From NCBI RefSeq assembly GCF_000333955.1, contig NZ_CAPS01000056.1:34494-98493 (forward strand): a stretch of 64,000 bases of DNA, read 5' to 3'. The stretch's first letter is position 1. Each line of letters starts with the position of its first letter. This DNA is from Rhodococcus sp. AW25M09. Lineage in GTDB: Bacteria > Actinomycetota > Actinomycetes > Mycobacteriales > Mycobacteriaceae. The notes under the pieces are model-generated. The model saw only the letters and a list, made by a program, of their open reading frames with translations. It had not been told where the DNA came from and searched no databases. Positions 26,697 to 35,125 of this stretch are shown here, piece after piece. Made by a program: the position numbers and the translations under genes.

Positions 26697-28151
26697 ATGA
26701 ACGCCGTCGAGACCGCTCCGCTGCGAGCAGAGATCAGACCCTGGCCTGCCCTGTGGGCGCTGTGCCTGGGATTCTTCATGATCCTGGTCGACACCACCAT
26801 CGTGGCCGTCGCGCAACCTGCAATTCTCGCCGGGTTGAACACCGACATCAACAACGTCATCTGGGTCACCAGTGCATATCTGTTGGCCTACGCGGTGCCA
26901 CTGCTCGTCACCGGGCGTCTCGGTGACAAGTTCGGCCCCAAGAATCTGTACATCGCAGGGCTCGTCGTGTTCACGCTCGCATCGGCGTGGTGCGGACTGT
27001 CCGGATCCATCGAGATGCTCATCGCGGCCCGCGCCGTGCAGGGCCTCGGCGCTGCGATGATCACCCCGCAGACGATGGCCGTGATCACCCGGGTGTTCCC
27101 GGCCGAGAAGCGCGGAACGGCCATGGGCGCGTGGGGAGCGGTCGCCGGAGTGGCGACCCTCGTCGGCCCGATCCTCGGCGGTGTACTCGTCGACTCGCTC
27201 GGGTGGGAGTGGATCTTCTTCGTCAACCTGCCGGTCGGCATCGTCGCAATCGTGTTGGCGCTGAAGTTCGTTCCGGTGCTGCCCACTCACGACCACAAGT
27301 TCGATCTGCTCGGCGTCGCACTGAGCGCCATAGGTCTGTTCTGCATCGTGTTCGGTATTCAGGAGGGGCAGAAGTACGAGTGGGGGACCGGAATCTGGAT
27401 GCTCATCGGCGTTGGAGTTCTCATCTTCGCTGGGTTCGTCTACTGGCAGGCGGTGAACACGAGCGAACCCCTCGTCCCCTTGGCGCTGTTCCGCGATCGC
27501 AACTTCTCGCTGTCCAATGTCGGTATCGCGGCAATGGGTTTCGCAATGTCCGGAATGATGCTGCCGATCATGTTCTACGCGCAGAGTGTCACCGGCCTGT
27601 CGCCTACTCGGTCGGCGCTGCTGTTCGTGCCGATGGCACTGCTGACCGGCATTCTCGCGCCCAACGTCGGCAAGCTCGTCGACAAGACGCATCCGCGGTA
27701 CATCGCCGGATCTGGGCTGTTCATTCTTGCCGCATCGCTGCTGTGGTTCGCCTACGAGATGACGCCCACCACCGCAATCTGGAAGCTGCTGCTGCCCGTC
27801 GCGGCCATGGGCGTGGCAAATGCGCTGATCTGGTCTCCGTTGGCGGCCACAGCAACTCGTAATCTGCCGATGAGTCAGGCAGGCGCGGGCTCGGGTATCT
27901 ACAACACCACCCGCATGGTCGGCTCGGTGCTCGGTAGCGCCGGCATCGGCGCGCTCATTCAGTCTCGCCTGGCCGCGGAACTACCTGCCGGTGGATCAGC
28001 CTCGGGCGCAAGCGAATTCGCAGGCCGAGTGCCCGAGATGTTGCGCGACGGATTCACCGCCGCCATGGCGCAATCGCTGATCTTGCCTGCCGCAGTGCTG
28101 TTCGTCGGCATGATCGCCGTCTGCTTCTACGCCCGGCCTGCGTTCAAGTAG
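26697..28151 (+). CDS. MFS transporter, DHA2 (EmrB/QacA) drug-efflux type
   Basis: 484 residues, about fourteen membrane segments. Motif D1 region FFMILVDTTIVAVAQP (about residues 22-37), the RLGDKFGPK motif A and the motif C-like GAVAGVATLVGPILGG mark a proton-driven DHA2 exporter. GAGGAGAACGCC stands before the ATG. It is in an operon with the PadR gene, the classic regulator-pump pair for inducible export of toxic compounds. Confidence 0.92.
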   Translation: MNAVETAPLRAEIRPWPALWALCLGFFMILVDTTIVAVAQPAILAGLNTDINNVIWVTSAYLLAYAVPLLVTGRLGDKFGPKNLYIAGLVVFTLASAWCGLSGSIEMLIAARAVQGLGAAMITPQTMAVITRVFPAEKRGTAMGAWGAVAGVATLVGPILGGVLVDSLGWEWIFFVNLPVGIVAIVLALKFVPVLPTHDHKFDLLGVALSAIGLFCIVFGIQEGQKYEWGTGIWMLIGVGVLIFAGFVYWQAVNTSEPLVPLALFRDRNFSLSNVGIAAMGFAMSGMMLPIMFYAQSVTGLSPTRSALLFVPMALLTGILAPNVGKLVDKTHPRYIAGSGLFILAASLLWFAYEMTPTTAIWKLLLPVAAMGVANALIWSPLAATATRNLPMSQAGAGSGIYNTTRMVGSVLGSAGIGALIQSRLAAELPAGGSASGASEFAGRVPEMLRDGFTAAMAQSLILPAAVLFVGMIAVCFYARPAFK

Positions 28152-28153
28152 CC

Positions 28154-28197
28154 CATGTGTGTGGAACTTCGTAGCCCACTACGAAGTTCCACACACA
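28154..28197. terminator. 20-bp perfect hairpin between convergent genes (covarying element, copy 1)
   Basis: ATGTGTGTGGAACTTCGTAG at 28154-28173 and its exact complement at 28178-28197 enclose a CCCA loop. It lies between the MFS stop and the convergent acyl-CoA dehydrogenase stop. No T tract follows. Read on the - strand its loop is TGGG and it aligns base for base with the hairpin at 44474-44513. Confidence 0.75.
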
Positions 28198-28212
28198 TGC
28201 GGCGCAGCCGCT

Positions 28213-29358
28213 CTACAGTCCCAGATCGCGGCCGATGAGTTCCTTCATGATTTCGTTCGAGCCGGCCCAGATCTTGGTCACGCGAGCGTCTTTCCAGGCT
28301 CGGGCGGCGCGGTATTCGTTCATGAAGCCGTAGCCGCCGTGCAGTTGCACACAGTGGTCGAGAATCTCGTTCTGCACCTGCGAGCTCCACCACTTCGCCT
28401 TGGCCGCGTCGATGGCCGTCAGTTCGCCCTGACCGTGCGCGGCGATGCAGTTGTCGATGTATGCCTGCGCCACATCCAGTTTCGTGACGAGCTCGGCGAG
28501 CAGGAACTTGTTCCACTGCAGCGAGCCGATCTGCTGCCCGAATGCTTTACGGTCCTTGGCGTACTGCAGCGTCTCCTCGAGGATGGGGCGCACGTGTCCG
28601 AGGTTGGCCACCGAGCAGCTGATGCGTTCCTGGGGGAGCAGCTGCATCATGTGGATGAAGCCGCCGTCGAATTCGCCGATCATGTTCGCACTCGGCACCC
28701 TGACGTTCTCGAAGAACAGTTCGGCGGTGTCGGATTCGGGCTGACCGACCTTGTCGAGTTTGCGGCCGCGGGAGAAGCCCTCGGTGCCGTTCTCGACGGC
28801 GAAGAGTGTGATGCCCTTGGCCTTCTTCTCCGGGGTCGTGCGGGTGGCGACGATGACGAGGTCGGCGGAGTTGCCGTTGGTGATGAACGTCTTGGACCCG
28901 TTGATGATGTAGTCGTCGCCGTCCTTGACAGCAGTGGTTTTCAGCGCGGCCAGGTCGGAGCCGCCGGACGGCTCGGTCATCGCGATGGCAGTAAGGATCT
29001 CACCGCTGCAGAAGCCTGGCAGCCAGCGCTTCTTCTGCTCCTCGGTTGTGAGTTTGACCAGGTACGGAGCCACGATGTCCACGTGAATACCGAAGCACGA
29101 CGCCACCGCGGCACTCGAGCGCGCGAGTTCCTCGCCGAGTACGGCGTTGAATCGGTAGTCCTCGGCTCCGCTGCCGCCGTACTCCTCCGGTACTTCGAGT
29201 CCCAGAAAGCCGTTGCGTCCCGCTTCGAGCCAGATCTCGCGGTCTATGTACCGCTGCTCGACGAGCTTCTCTTCGACTGGCGCGATGGTCCTGGCGACGA
29301 ACTCACGTACCGACGCGCGGAAGTCGTCGTGGTCGGACTCGAACAGGCTGCGCTTCAC
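28213..29358 (-). CDS. acyl-CoA dehydrogenase
   Basis: 381 residues, full-length FAD-dependent acyl-CoA dehydrogenase. Visible are AMTEPSGGSDLAAL (FAD/substrate loop near 130), NGSKTFITNG, QERISCSVANLGH, the helix with LHGGYGFMNEY, and the C-terminal KIWAGSNEIMKELI. It introduces the alpha-beta double bond in fatty acyl-CoA oxidation. The start is a GTG with GAGAGGA 8 bases upstream. It is divergent from an enoyl-CoA hydratase gene, the next step of the same pathway. Confidence 0.93.
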   Translation of the reverse strand: MKRSLFESDHDDFRASVREFVARTIAPVEEKLVEQRYIDREIWLEAGRNGFLGLEVPEEYGGSGAEDYRFNAVLGEELARSSAAVASCFGIHVDIVAPYLVKLTTEEQKKRWLPGFCSGEILTAIAMTEPSGGSDLAALKTTAVKDGDDYIINGSKTFITNGNSADLVIVATRTTPEKKAKGITLFAVENGTEGFSRGRKLDKVGQPESDTAELFFENVRVPSANMIGEFDGGFIHMMQLLPQERISCSVANLGHVRPILEETLQYAKDRKAFGQQIGSLQWNKFLLAELVTKLDVAQAYIDNCIAAHGQGELTAIDAAKAKWWSSQVQNEILDHCVQLHGGYGFMNEYRAARAWKDARVTKIWAGSNEIMKELIGRDLGL

Positions 29359-29436
29359 TTACTTGTTCCTCTCGGTAACGGCTAATTCTGCGAACAATAC
29401 TCGCTGGTAACAACCGTCCTGAACGGGTGTGGCACT

Positions 29437-30237
29437 ATGCGAGACATGGTTGACGCACCCACTTCGCTCGTTCGATCCACCACCGAGGCCGGCGCCGAGG
29501 TTGCCGTGCTCACCTTCGATCACGGTCCTCTCAATCTCTTCGATCAGGCGATGTTCGACGCGGTGGCCGCGAATGTGGCCGATCTCGTCGCGAATCCACC
29601 GCGTGCGGTGTTGCTGCGCGCCGAGGGCAAGGTCAACTCTGCAGGCGTCGACGTGCATGTCTTCGAGGGGTTGTCCGCCGCGCAGGGCGCCGATCTGTGG
29701 CGTGGTTTGTTCGCCGAGATCGCGCACCCGCTCGAGTCGCTGCCCTGCCCGGTGATCTACGCCGCGCACGGTTTGACGCTCACCGCGGCGTTCGAGATCT
29801 CGTTGGCCTGCGACATCATTCTTGCCGGACCCAAGGCGAAATTCGGTCTGGTCGAGACCGTCGTCGGGTTGACGCCGTCGATGGGTGGGCCACAGCGGCT
29901 GGCCGAGCGGGCCGGGTCGGGTCGGGCTCGCGAGCTCGTCATGACCGGTGATCTGTACGACGCGCAGACACTGATGCAGTGGGGCGTGGTCAATCGGATC
30001 CACGACGATGTCGACGCCGCGGCTCTCGCACTGACGCATCGACTTGCCGACGGACCCACCGTTGCCCACTCGGCAACGAAACAGATTGTGGCGGCCTGGC
30101 GTTCGGGTGGCGTGGCCCACGCGGACGAGATCACCTCGGAGGTCTCGGGCGCACTGTTCGAGACCGAGGACCTGCGCGGCGCAGTCGCGAGTTTCCTCGA
30201 GAACGGTCCGGGAAATGCGACGTACCGCGGCAAGTAG
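29437..30237 (+). CDS. enoyl-CoA hydratase/isomerase family protein
   Basis: 266 residues, crotonase fold. Both glutamates normally used for hydration are placed correctly: one ends the TAAFE motif, where family members usually have GGG-E, and one is in FGLVETVVGL. The oxyanion segment HGLTLTAAFE is therefore atypical, so another crotonase-type reaction is possible. The SMGGPQRL helix is typical. Two ATGs (29437 and 29446) are possible starts. Confidence 0.88.
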   Translation: MRDMVDAPTSLVRSTTEAGAEVAVLTFDHGPLNLFDQAMFDAVAANVADLVANPPRAVLLRAEGKVNSAGVDVHVFEGLSAAQGADLWRGLFAEIAHPLESLPCPVIYAAHGLTLTAAFEISLACDIILAGPKAKFGLVETVVGLTPSMGGPQRLAERAGSGRARELVMTGDLYDAQTLMQWGVVNRIHDDVDAAALALTHRLADGPTVAHSATKQIVAAWRSGGVAHADEITSEVSGALFETEDLRGAVASFLENGPGNATYRGK

Positions 30238-30247
30238 GCTCGTATGA

Positions 30248-31189
30248 GTGAGTAACGATCAACTGGCCGAACTGCACCTGCACATCGAAGGATCGCTCGA
30301 GCCGCCGCTGATATTCGAGCTCGCCGAACGCAACTCCTTGTCCTTGCCGTACAACGACGTCGACGAGCTACAGGCGAAGTACGAGTTCACCGATCTGCAA
30401 TCCTTCCTGGATCTGTACTACGCGAACATGGCCGTGCTGCAGACTGCCGAGGATTTCGCCGATCTCGCCCGGGCCTACTTTCGCCGTACGGCGCAGGCCG
30501 GAGTGACGCACGCGGAGATCTTCTTCGATCCGCAGGCACACACCGAACGCGGCGTGCCCCTCGCGGCCGTCGTCGACGGATTGGCCGACGCGTGTGCGTC
30601 CAGTGAGCGCGAATTCGGCGTCACCAGTGGGTTGATCGCGTCGATCCTGCGAGACAAGCCGGTGCTACACGCGAATCAGCTACTCGACGACCTGTTGGCG
30701 ATGCAGGCTCCCATCATCGGTCTCGGTCTCGATTCGGCCGAGGTGGGCTATCCGCCGTCGTTGTTCGTCGACGTGTTCGCCAAAGCGCGCGCCGAGGGGC
30801 TGCACGTCGTTGCGCACGCCGGTGAGGAGGGGCCGCCGGAATACATCTGGCAGGCATTGGATCTGTTGAAGGTCGAGCGCATCGATCACGGGGTGCGGTG
30901 CCTGGAAGACGAGGCGCTGATCGCCCGCCTCGTCGAGGAGCAGATTCCGCTCACCGTCTGCCCGCTGTCCAACGTTCGACTCAAGGTGATCGACGACGTG
31001 CAGCAGCTCCCGCTGCGACAGATGCTCGAGCGAGGGCTGTCGGTGTCGATCAATTCCGACGACCCCGCCTACTTCGGCGGCTACGTCGACGACAATTTCG
31101 CTGCTCTCGAAGCAGGTATCGGCCTCACCGGGGCCGAGCGTACGACGCTGGCCGAGAACTCGATCCGCGCGAGCTTCGTGACGCGGTAG
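30248..31189 (+). CDS. adenine deaminase-type member of the adenosine/adenine deaminase family
   Basis: 313 residues, zinc amidohydrolase. Zinc ligands are seen in HLHIEGS (near residue 10) and VAHAGEEGP, then RIDHGVR and NSDDPAYFGG. FFDPQAHT, GLDSAEVGYPP and PLSNVRLKV closely resemble the fungal Aah1 adenine deaminases rather than classical adenosine deaminase, so adenine to hypoxanthine is my preferred reaction. The GTG at 30248 is the only usable start (the ATG four bases upstream runs into a stop). A dispersed repeat overlaps its stop codon. Confidence 0.85.
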   Translation: MSNDQLAELHLHIEGSLEPPLIFELAERNSLSLPYNDVDELQAKYEFTDLQSFLDLYYANMAVLQTAEDFADLARAYFRRTAQAGVTHAEIFFDPQAHTERGVPLAAVVDGLADACASSEREFGVTSGLIASILRDKPVLHANQLLDDLLAMQAPIIGLGLDSAEVGYPPSLFVDVFAKARAEGLHVVAHAGEEGPPEYIWQALDLLKVERIDHGVRCLEDEALIARLVEEQIPLTVCPLSNVRLKVIDDVQQLPLRQMLERGLSVSINSDDPAYFGGYVDDNFAALEAGIGLTGAERTTLAENSIRASFVTR

Positions 31190-31217
31190 GAGTGGAGCCT
31201 GCAGGAACGACCCAATT
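31188..31217 (-). repeat. dispersed 30-bp repeat, single copy
   Basis: Read on the - strand this is AATTGGGTCGTTCC followed by TGC and AGGCTCCACTCCT. It shares the GGGTCGTTCC...AGGCTCCAC core with the 34-bp array at 34182-34350 and with 53878-53907. It starts in the stop codon of the deaminase gene and fills most of the 34-base spacer to the convergent oxidoreductase. Confidence 0.7.
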
Positions 31218-31223
31218 ATCAGA

Positions 31224-32762
31224 TCAGCTCGCCGTCACCGAGATCTTCGGGTAGCCGGTGGCACCGTCTGGCACGGTGTCGGCGGTCCGGTTGGTTTGTA
31301 GCTCCCCGGCGGAGTTGGTGGCTCGGGCTCGGATCGAATGTTGCCCGGCAGGCAGGTCCATCTCGACCGCCCATTGCCGCCACGTGTCCTTGGAGTACTG
31401 CTCGGAGAGCGTGGCCGGAACCCAGTTACCCTCGTCCACCTGTACTTCTACGGCGTCGATGCCGGTGTGCTGATCCCAGGCGACGCCCGCGATCATCGAT
31501 TTTCCGGCCGACACCGAGCTGCCCGACTGCGGGGTGTCGATACGCGAGGCCGTTTTGATGGGGCCACGAGCTCCCCAACCACGGTCGGTCCAATACGCCG
31601 TCACGCGATCGAATCGGGTGATCTCGATGTCGGTGACCCACTTGGTCGCCGAGACGTATCCGTACAGGCCGGGGACGACGAGCCGGGCCGGGTAGCCGTG
31701 CTCGACGGGCAGTGGTGCGCCGTTCATACCGACGGCGAGCAAAGCGTCGCGGCCGTCGAGCAACACTTCCAGGGGCGTGCCCGCAGTGAAGGCGTCACTG
31801 CTCGACGACAGCGCCATGTCGGCATCGGCGGAGATGCCCGCTTCTTCGAGAATGTCTCTGAGCGGGTAGCCGATCCATGTCGCGTTGCCCACGAGGTCAC
31901 CGCCGACGATGTTGGACACGCAGGTCAACGTGACCGTCTTCTCCACCGCCTGGCGCTCGGCGAGATCGGCGAACGTCAGCTCGATCTCACGGTCCACCAT
32001 GCCGTGGATGCGCAGCGACCACGTATCCGACGCCACGCGCGGCACGACCAAGGCAGTATCGATGCGGTAGAAGTCCTCGTTCGGGGTGATGTACGACGCG
32101 AGGCCGTCGATCTGCAGGTCTGCCCCGTCCGGGATCGGCGGTTGGGGCGTCGGTGTCGGAAGCATGAAGCCGAGCCGGTCGGCGGTGACGGCGCGGGCCG
32201 AGGTGAGCATCCGGCCGGCCGTTCCGGCGACAACACCGAGTACGGCGGCACCGGCGGCCAGAGTCAGGAAGCTGCGGCGGTTCATGCCCTCCGTCGCAGG
32301 CTCTGTAGCACCGATCAGGGCGTGCAGAACGACGATGCCCACGATGACGCCGCCGATGGTCGGGACGGCGTAGAGGACCGTCGCGTCCGGTCTGGTCACT
32401 GCCGCGAGAACGCCGAGCACCCCCAATACTGCAAATACCACGGCACCGATGGGTTTGCGGGCAATTCCCGCCCCCGCGGCGATGGCGCCGATCACCACGG
32501 CCATGCCGAGGAACAGGGCGAGCTTGTCGGAGGTACCGAAGGTATCGATGGCCCACTCGCGGACGGGGGCCGGACTGTTGTCGACGGCCGAGGACCCGAC
32601 GGCGGTCAGTGGGGACGAGGTCGGTCCGATGGGTACGGCGATCAGCTCACCGACGCCGAGGACGACCCCGGCCGCGATGATGCCGGACAGCGCGCGTTTT
32701 CCTGTGCTCACTCGCTCCAATGTAAGCGTGCGGGCAGTGGCTGCGTCCACGGGATGCTCCAC
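31224..32762 (-). CDS. membrane-anchored molybdopterin oxidoreductase, sulfite-oxidase family
   Basis: 512 residues. The N-terminal third has about four or five membrane segments; then comes NRRSFLTLAAGAAV, a twin-arginine-like stretch that probably precedes a further membrane helix. The soluble part has the sulfite-oxidase Mo-pterin domain with the Mo-ligand cysteine in TLTCVSN, ARLVVPGLYGY and KWVTDIE, and a C-terminal Mo-co dimerisation Ig-like domain (about 410-510). It resembles large actinobacterial YedY/SUOX relatives. No heme domain. Substrate unknown. The start is GTG. Confidence 0.88.
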   Translation of the reverse strand: MEHPVDAATARTLTLERVSTGKRALSGIIAAGVVLGVGELIAVPIGPTSSPLTAVGSSAVDNSPAPVREWAIDTFGTSDKLALFLGMAVVIGAIAAGAGIARKPIGAVVFAVLGVLGVLAAVTRPDATVLYAVPTIGGVIVGIVVLHALIGATEPATEGMNRRSFLTLAAGAAVLGVVAGTAGRMLTSARAVTADRLGFMLPTPTPQPPIPDGADLQIDGLASYITPNEDFYRIDTALVVPRVASDTWSLRIHGMVDREIELTFADLAERQAVEKTVTLTCVSNIVGGDLVGNATWIGYPLRDILEEAGISADADMALSSSSDAFTAGTPLEVLLDGRDALLAVGMNGAPLPVEHGYPARLVVPGLYGYVSATKWVTDIEITRFDRVTAYWTDRGWGARGPIKTASRIDTPQSGSSVSAGKSMIAGVAWDQHTGIDAVEVQVDEGNWVPATLSEQYSKDTWRQWAVEMDLPAGQHSIRARATNSAGELQTNRTADTVPDGATGYPKISVTAS

Positions 32763-32845
32763 TCGAAGCGCTGACCTGGAGGAAACCGCCAGAACGTCGC
32801 AGGACCGGAGCAGAAATTGTGCGCACCGCTACACCGGTCAGCCGC

Positions 32846-34159
32846 TCAGGACAGCAGGTGCCCGAGGTAGTTGCTCCCGAACAGTTGCGTCGGATCCAGC
32901 GAGCTACGGATGCGCACGAAGTCGTCGAAGTGTTCGTAGGAACCGCGCAATTCTGCGCTGCCGAGAGAGTGCAATTTGCCCCAGTGCGGTCGCCCGCCGA
33001 CGCTGCGGCAGACGGCTTCGACGGCGCCGAAGTATTCGCGGTGATCGCGGCGGTGGTACTGGTGCACGGCGATGTAGGCCGTCGGGCGTCCGTATGCGGT
33101 GGAGAGCCAGATGTCGTCGGCCGCGGCGAATCGCACTTCCACAGGGAACGCGATGGAGAGCGCGGATCGCTCGAGCCATCGATCCACCTCACGCAGTACC
33201 CAGCCGATCTCGGAAGCCGGCACCGCGTATTCCATCTCGACGAACTTGACGGTCCGCGACGACGCGAACACCCGGTACGAGCGGTCGGTGTACTCGCGGG
33301 CCGACAGCGCCCGGGCCGAGACCGCATTGAGACGAGGAATCAGGGCCGGCGCGCGCGTCACCATGCGGTTGAGACCTTCGAAGACCGTGTTGGACAACAA
33401 TTCGTCGTCGATGTATGAGCGCACCTTTCCCAGCGGCCGCAGCGCAGTCTCACCGGGCAGGCGAGTGTTGCGTTTGGTCAGTACGCGGTCGGTGTGCGGA
33501 AACCAGTAGAACTCGAAGTGGTCGACGCCTGCGACGGTCTCGTCGAGACCATCGAGCGTCCCCCGCAGCGTCGACGGCTCCTCGACGGCTCGCAGAGCGA
33601 AGGCAGGCACGCAGTCGAGGGTGACGCGGGTGATGACACCGAGTGCGCCCAAGCCGATACGCGCTGCGCTGAACAGCTCCACATTCTCGTCCCGAGAGCA
33701 CCGCACCGGCTGTCCGTCCGCGGTCATCAGCTCGATGGCGTGCACCTGGGTGGCGATCCCGCCGAAGCGTGCTCCGGTTCCATGAGTGCCGGTGGAGATG
33801 GCACCGGCAACGGACTGCTCGTCGATATCGCCGAGGTTCGTCATGGCCAGGCCCAGGTCCCACAACAATGCAGTCAACTCGCGCAATCGGGTACCGGCGA
33901 GCACGGTCACCCGGGCGGAACCGTCGTCGGCGCGAACGACCGATTCGATACCGCGTAGCGAGTCCAGATTGATCTGGACACCGTCGGTGACCGCAATCGG
34001 GGTGAAGGAGTGACCGGCACCGACGCACCGCACCGACCGAGACTGGTCGACGGCAGCCTGCAGTACGACGCGCAGTTCGTCCACCGACGAGGGTTCGGCT
34101 CGATACGACGGATACGCATGCTGGTTGCCCGCCCAGTTCTGCCACGACCGCTCGATCAT
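32846..34159 (-). CDS. L-gulono-1,4-lactone dehydrogenase / D-arabinono-lactone oxidase family flavoprotein
   Basis: 437 residues, a VAO-type FAD enzyme. GAGHSFTP (about residues 47-54) carries a histidine at the position that can bind FAD covalently in this family; ISTGTHGTGARFGG is the second FAD loop. HWGKLHSL near the C-terminus is the ALO-type catalytic motif. It closely resembles mycobacterial Rv1771 (GulDH). The neighbouring PLP enzyme at 35126 resembles Rv1769, so the locus is conserved, here interrupted by a TetR gene and a repeat array. Confidence 0.9.
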   Translation of the reverse strand: MIERSWQNWAGNQHAYPSYRAEPSSVDELRVVLQAAVDQSRSVRCVGAGHSFTPIAVTDGVQINLDSLRGIESVVRADDGSARVTVLAGTRLRELTALLWDLGLAMTNLGDIDEQSVAGAISTGTHGTGARFGGIATQVHAIELMTADGQPVRCSRDENVELFSAARIGLGALGVITRVTLDCVPAFALRAVEEPSTLRGTLDGLDETVAGVDHFEFYWFPHTDRVLTKRNTRLPGETALRPLGKVRSYIDDELLSNTVFEGLNRMVTRAPALIPRLNAVSARALSAREYTDRSYRVFASSRTVKFVEMEYAVPASEIGWVLREVDRWLERSALSIAFPVEVRFAAADDIWLSTAYGRPTAYIAVHQYHRRDHREYFGAVEAVCRSVGGRPHWGKLHSLGSAELRGSYEHFDDFVRIRSSLDPTQLFGSNYLGHLLS

Positions 34160-34181
34160 CGAATCACTATGTCAAACGCGC

Positions 34182-34350
34182 GTTCCGCAGGCTCCACTCC
34201 TGTCCTGCCCGGGTCGTTCCGCAGGCTCCACTCCTGTCCTGCCCGGGTCGTTCCGCAGGCTCCACTCCTGTCCTGCCCGGGTCGTTCCGCAGGCTCCACT
34301 CCTGTCCTGCCCGGGTCGTTCCGCAGGCTCCACTCCTGTCCTGCTCCCGG
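34182..34350. repeat. 34-bp direct tandem array, five copies
   Basis: Unit GTTCCGCAGGCTCCACTCCT plus GTCCTGCCCGGGTC. Copies start at 34182, 34216, 34250, 34284 and 34318; the first four are identical and contiguous and the fifth decays after about 25 bases. There are no spacers. It occupies the spacer between two divergent genes, which must also contain their promoters. Each unit has a CAGG...CCTG mini-dyad and a CCCGGG palindrome. Confidence 0.95.
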
Positions 34351-34403
34351 TTCCGCCGGGTCAATCCGAGGCGCAGACCTCGGACGCGCCCTAGTATCGG
34401 GTC

Positions 34404-35045
34404 ATGCAAACGAGGTTGCCCGCGGACGTGCGACGCGCACAACTGGTGCAGTCGGCGATCGACGTCGCAGAGCGGGTGGGTATCGAGTCCTTGACGGTGC
34501 GCGCGCTCTCGGAGGATGCGGACGTCACCAAGGGCATCGTGCAGTACCACTTCGAGACCAAGCAGGATCTGGTGATCGCGATGGGGGAGCACCTCATCGT
34601 CGACGTCACCGAAATTCTGCACGCCGCGCTGGACAGCGCTGTCGGGACGCGTGAACTGCCCGGCGTCCGGGGCCTGCGAGAGCTGGTACACGGTGGATTG
34701 AGCGCGGTGTGGTTGCTGATCGAGAAGTCGCCGGATCGGCAGTTGCTCGCGTACGAGATCAAGACCTATCTGCTCCGCCATCGCGCGCTCGGCTCGGCGA
34801 CGGCCGCCGAGATCGCCAGCGGACAGTATCGAATCCGAGATTCCGAGGCGCAGCTGTTCTTCGAGAAGTGCTCCGCTCACACCGGCACGCGATGGCTCGA
34901 GCCGGTCGAGTCGATCGCGCGGTTCGCGATGGCCACCCTCGACGGTCTGGTGCTGCGCTGGTTGGTCGACCGTAACGACCTCGAGGTGCTGGCGCAGATC
35001 GACGACCTGTCGGGGTCGATCGCAACCAAGGCCCACGACCGCTGA
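34404..35045 (+). CDS. TetR-family transcriptional regulator
   Basis: 213 residues. N-terminal HTH: SLTVRALSEDADVTKGIVQYHFETKQDLV (key residues A-L-S, V-T-K-G, Y-H-F; about residues 30-58). The C-terminal domain is poorly conserved. It is divergent from the gulonolactone dehydrogenase-like gene and 80 bases upstream of the PLP enzyme, so it may regulate either. Its promoter region is filled by the 34-bp array. Confidence 0.88.
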   Translation: MQTRLPADVRRAQLVQSAIDVAERVGIESLTVRALSEDADVTKGIVQYHFETKQDLVIAMGEHLIVDVTEILHAALDSAVGTRELPGVRGLRELVHGGLSAVWLLIEKSPDRQLLAYEIKTYLLRHRALGSATAAEIASGQYRIRDSEAQLFFEKCSAHTGTRWLEPVESIARFAMATLDGLVLRWLVDRNDLEVLAQIDDLSGSIATKAHDR

Positions 35046-35125
35046 GGGCCCCGACACTCGCCGGGACTTCTGGGCCGCGGAGTGTTTGACTGTGTAGGCC
35101 CGGCAACGACGAAGGAATGAGCCGT

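Noticed and set aside
34182..34350. 34-bp repeats as a CRISPR array
   Set aside because: Units are contiguous with no unique spacers, and no cas genes are present. It is a simple tandem repeat.
34125..34394. 89-residue open frame through the repeat array
   Set aside because: The unit is 34 bases, so the reading frame shifts each copy, and all three frames are stop-free because of base composition. No ribosome site and no non-repeat coding part.
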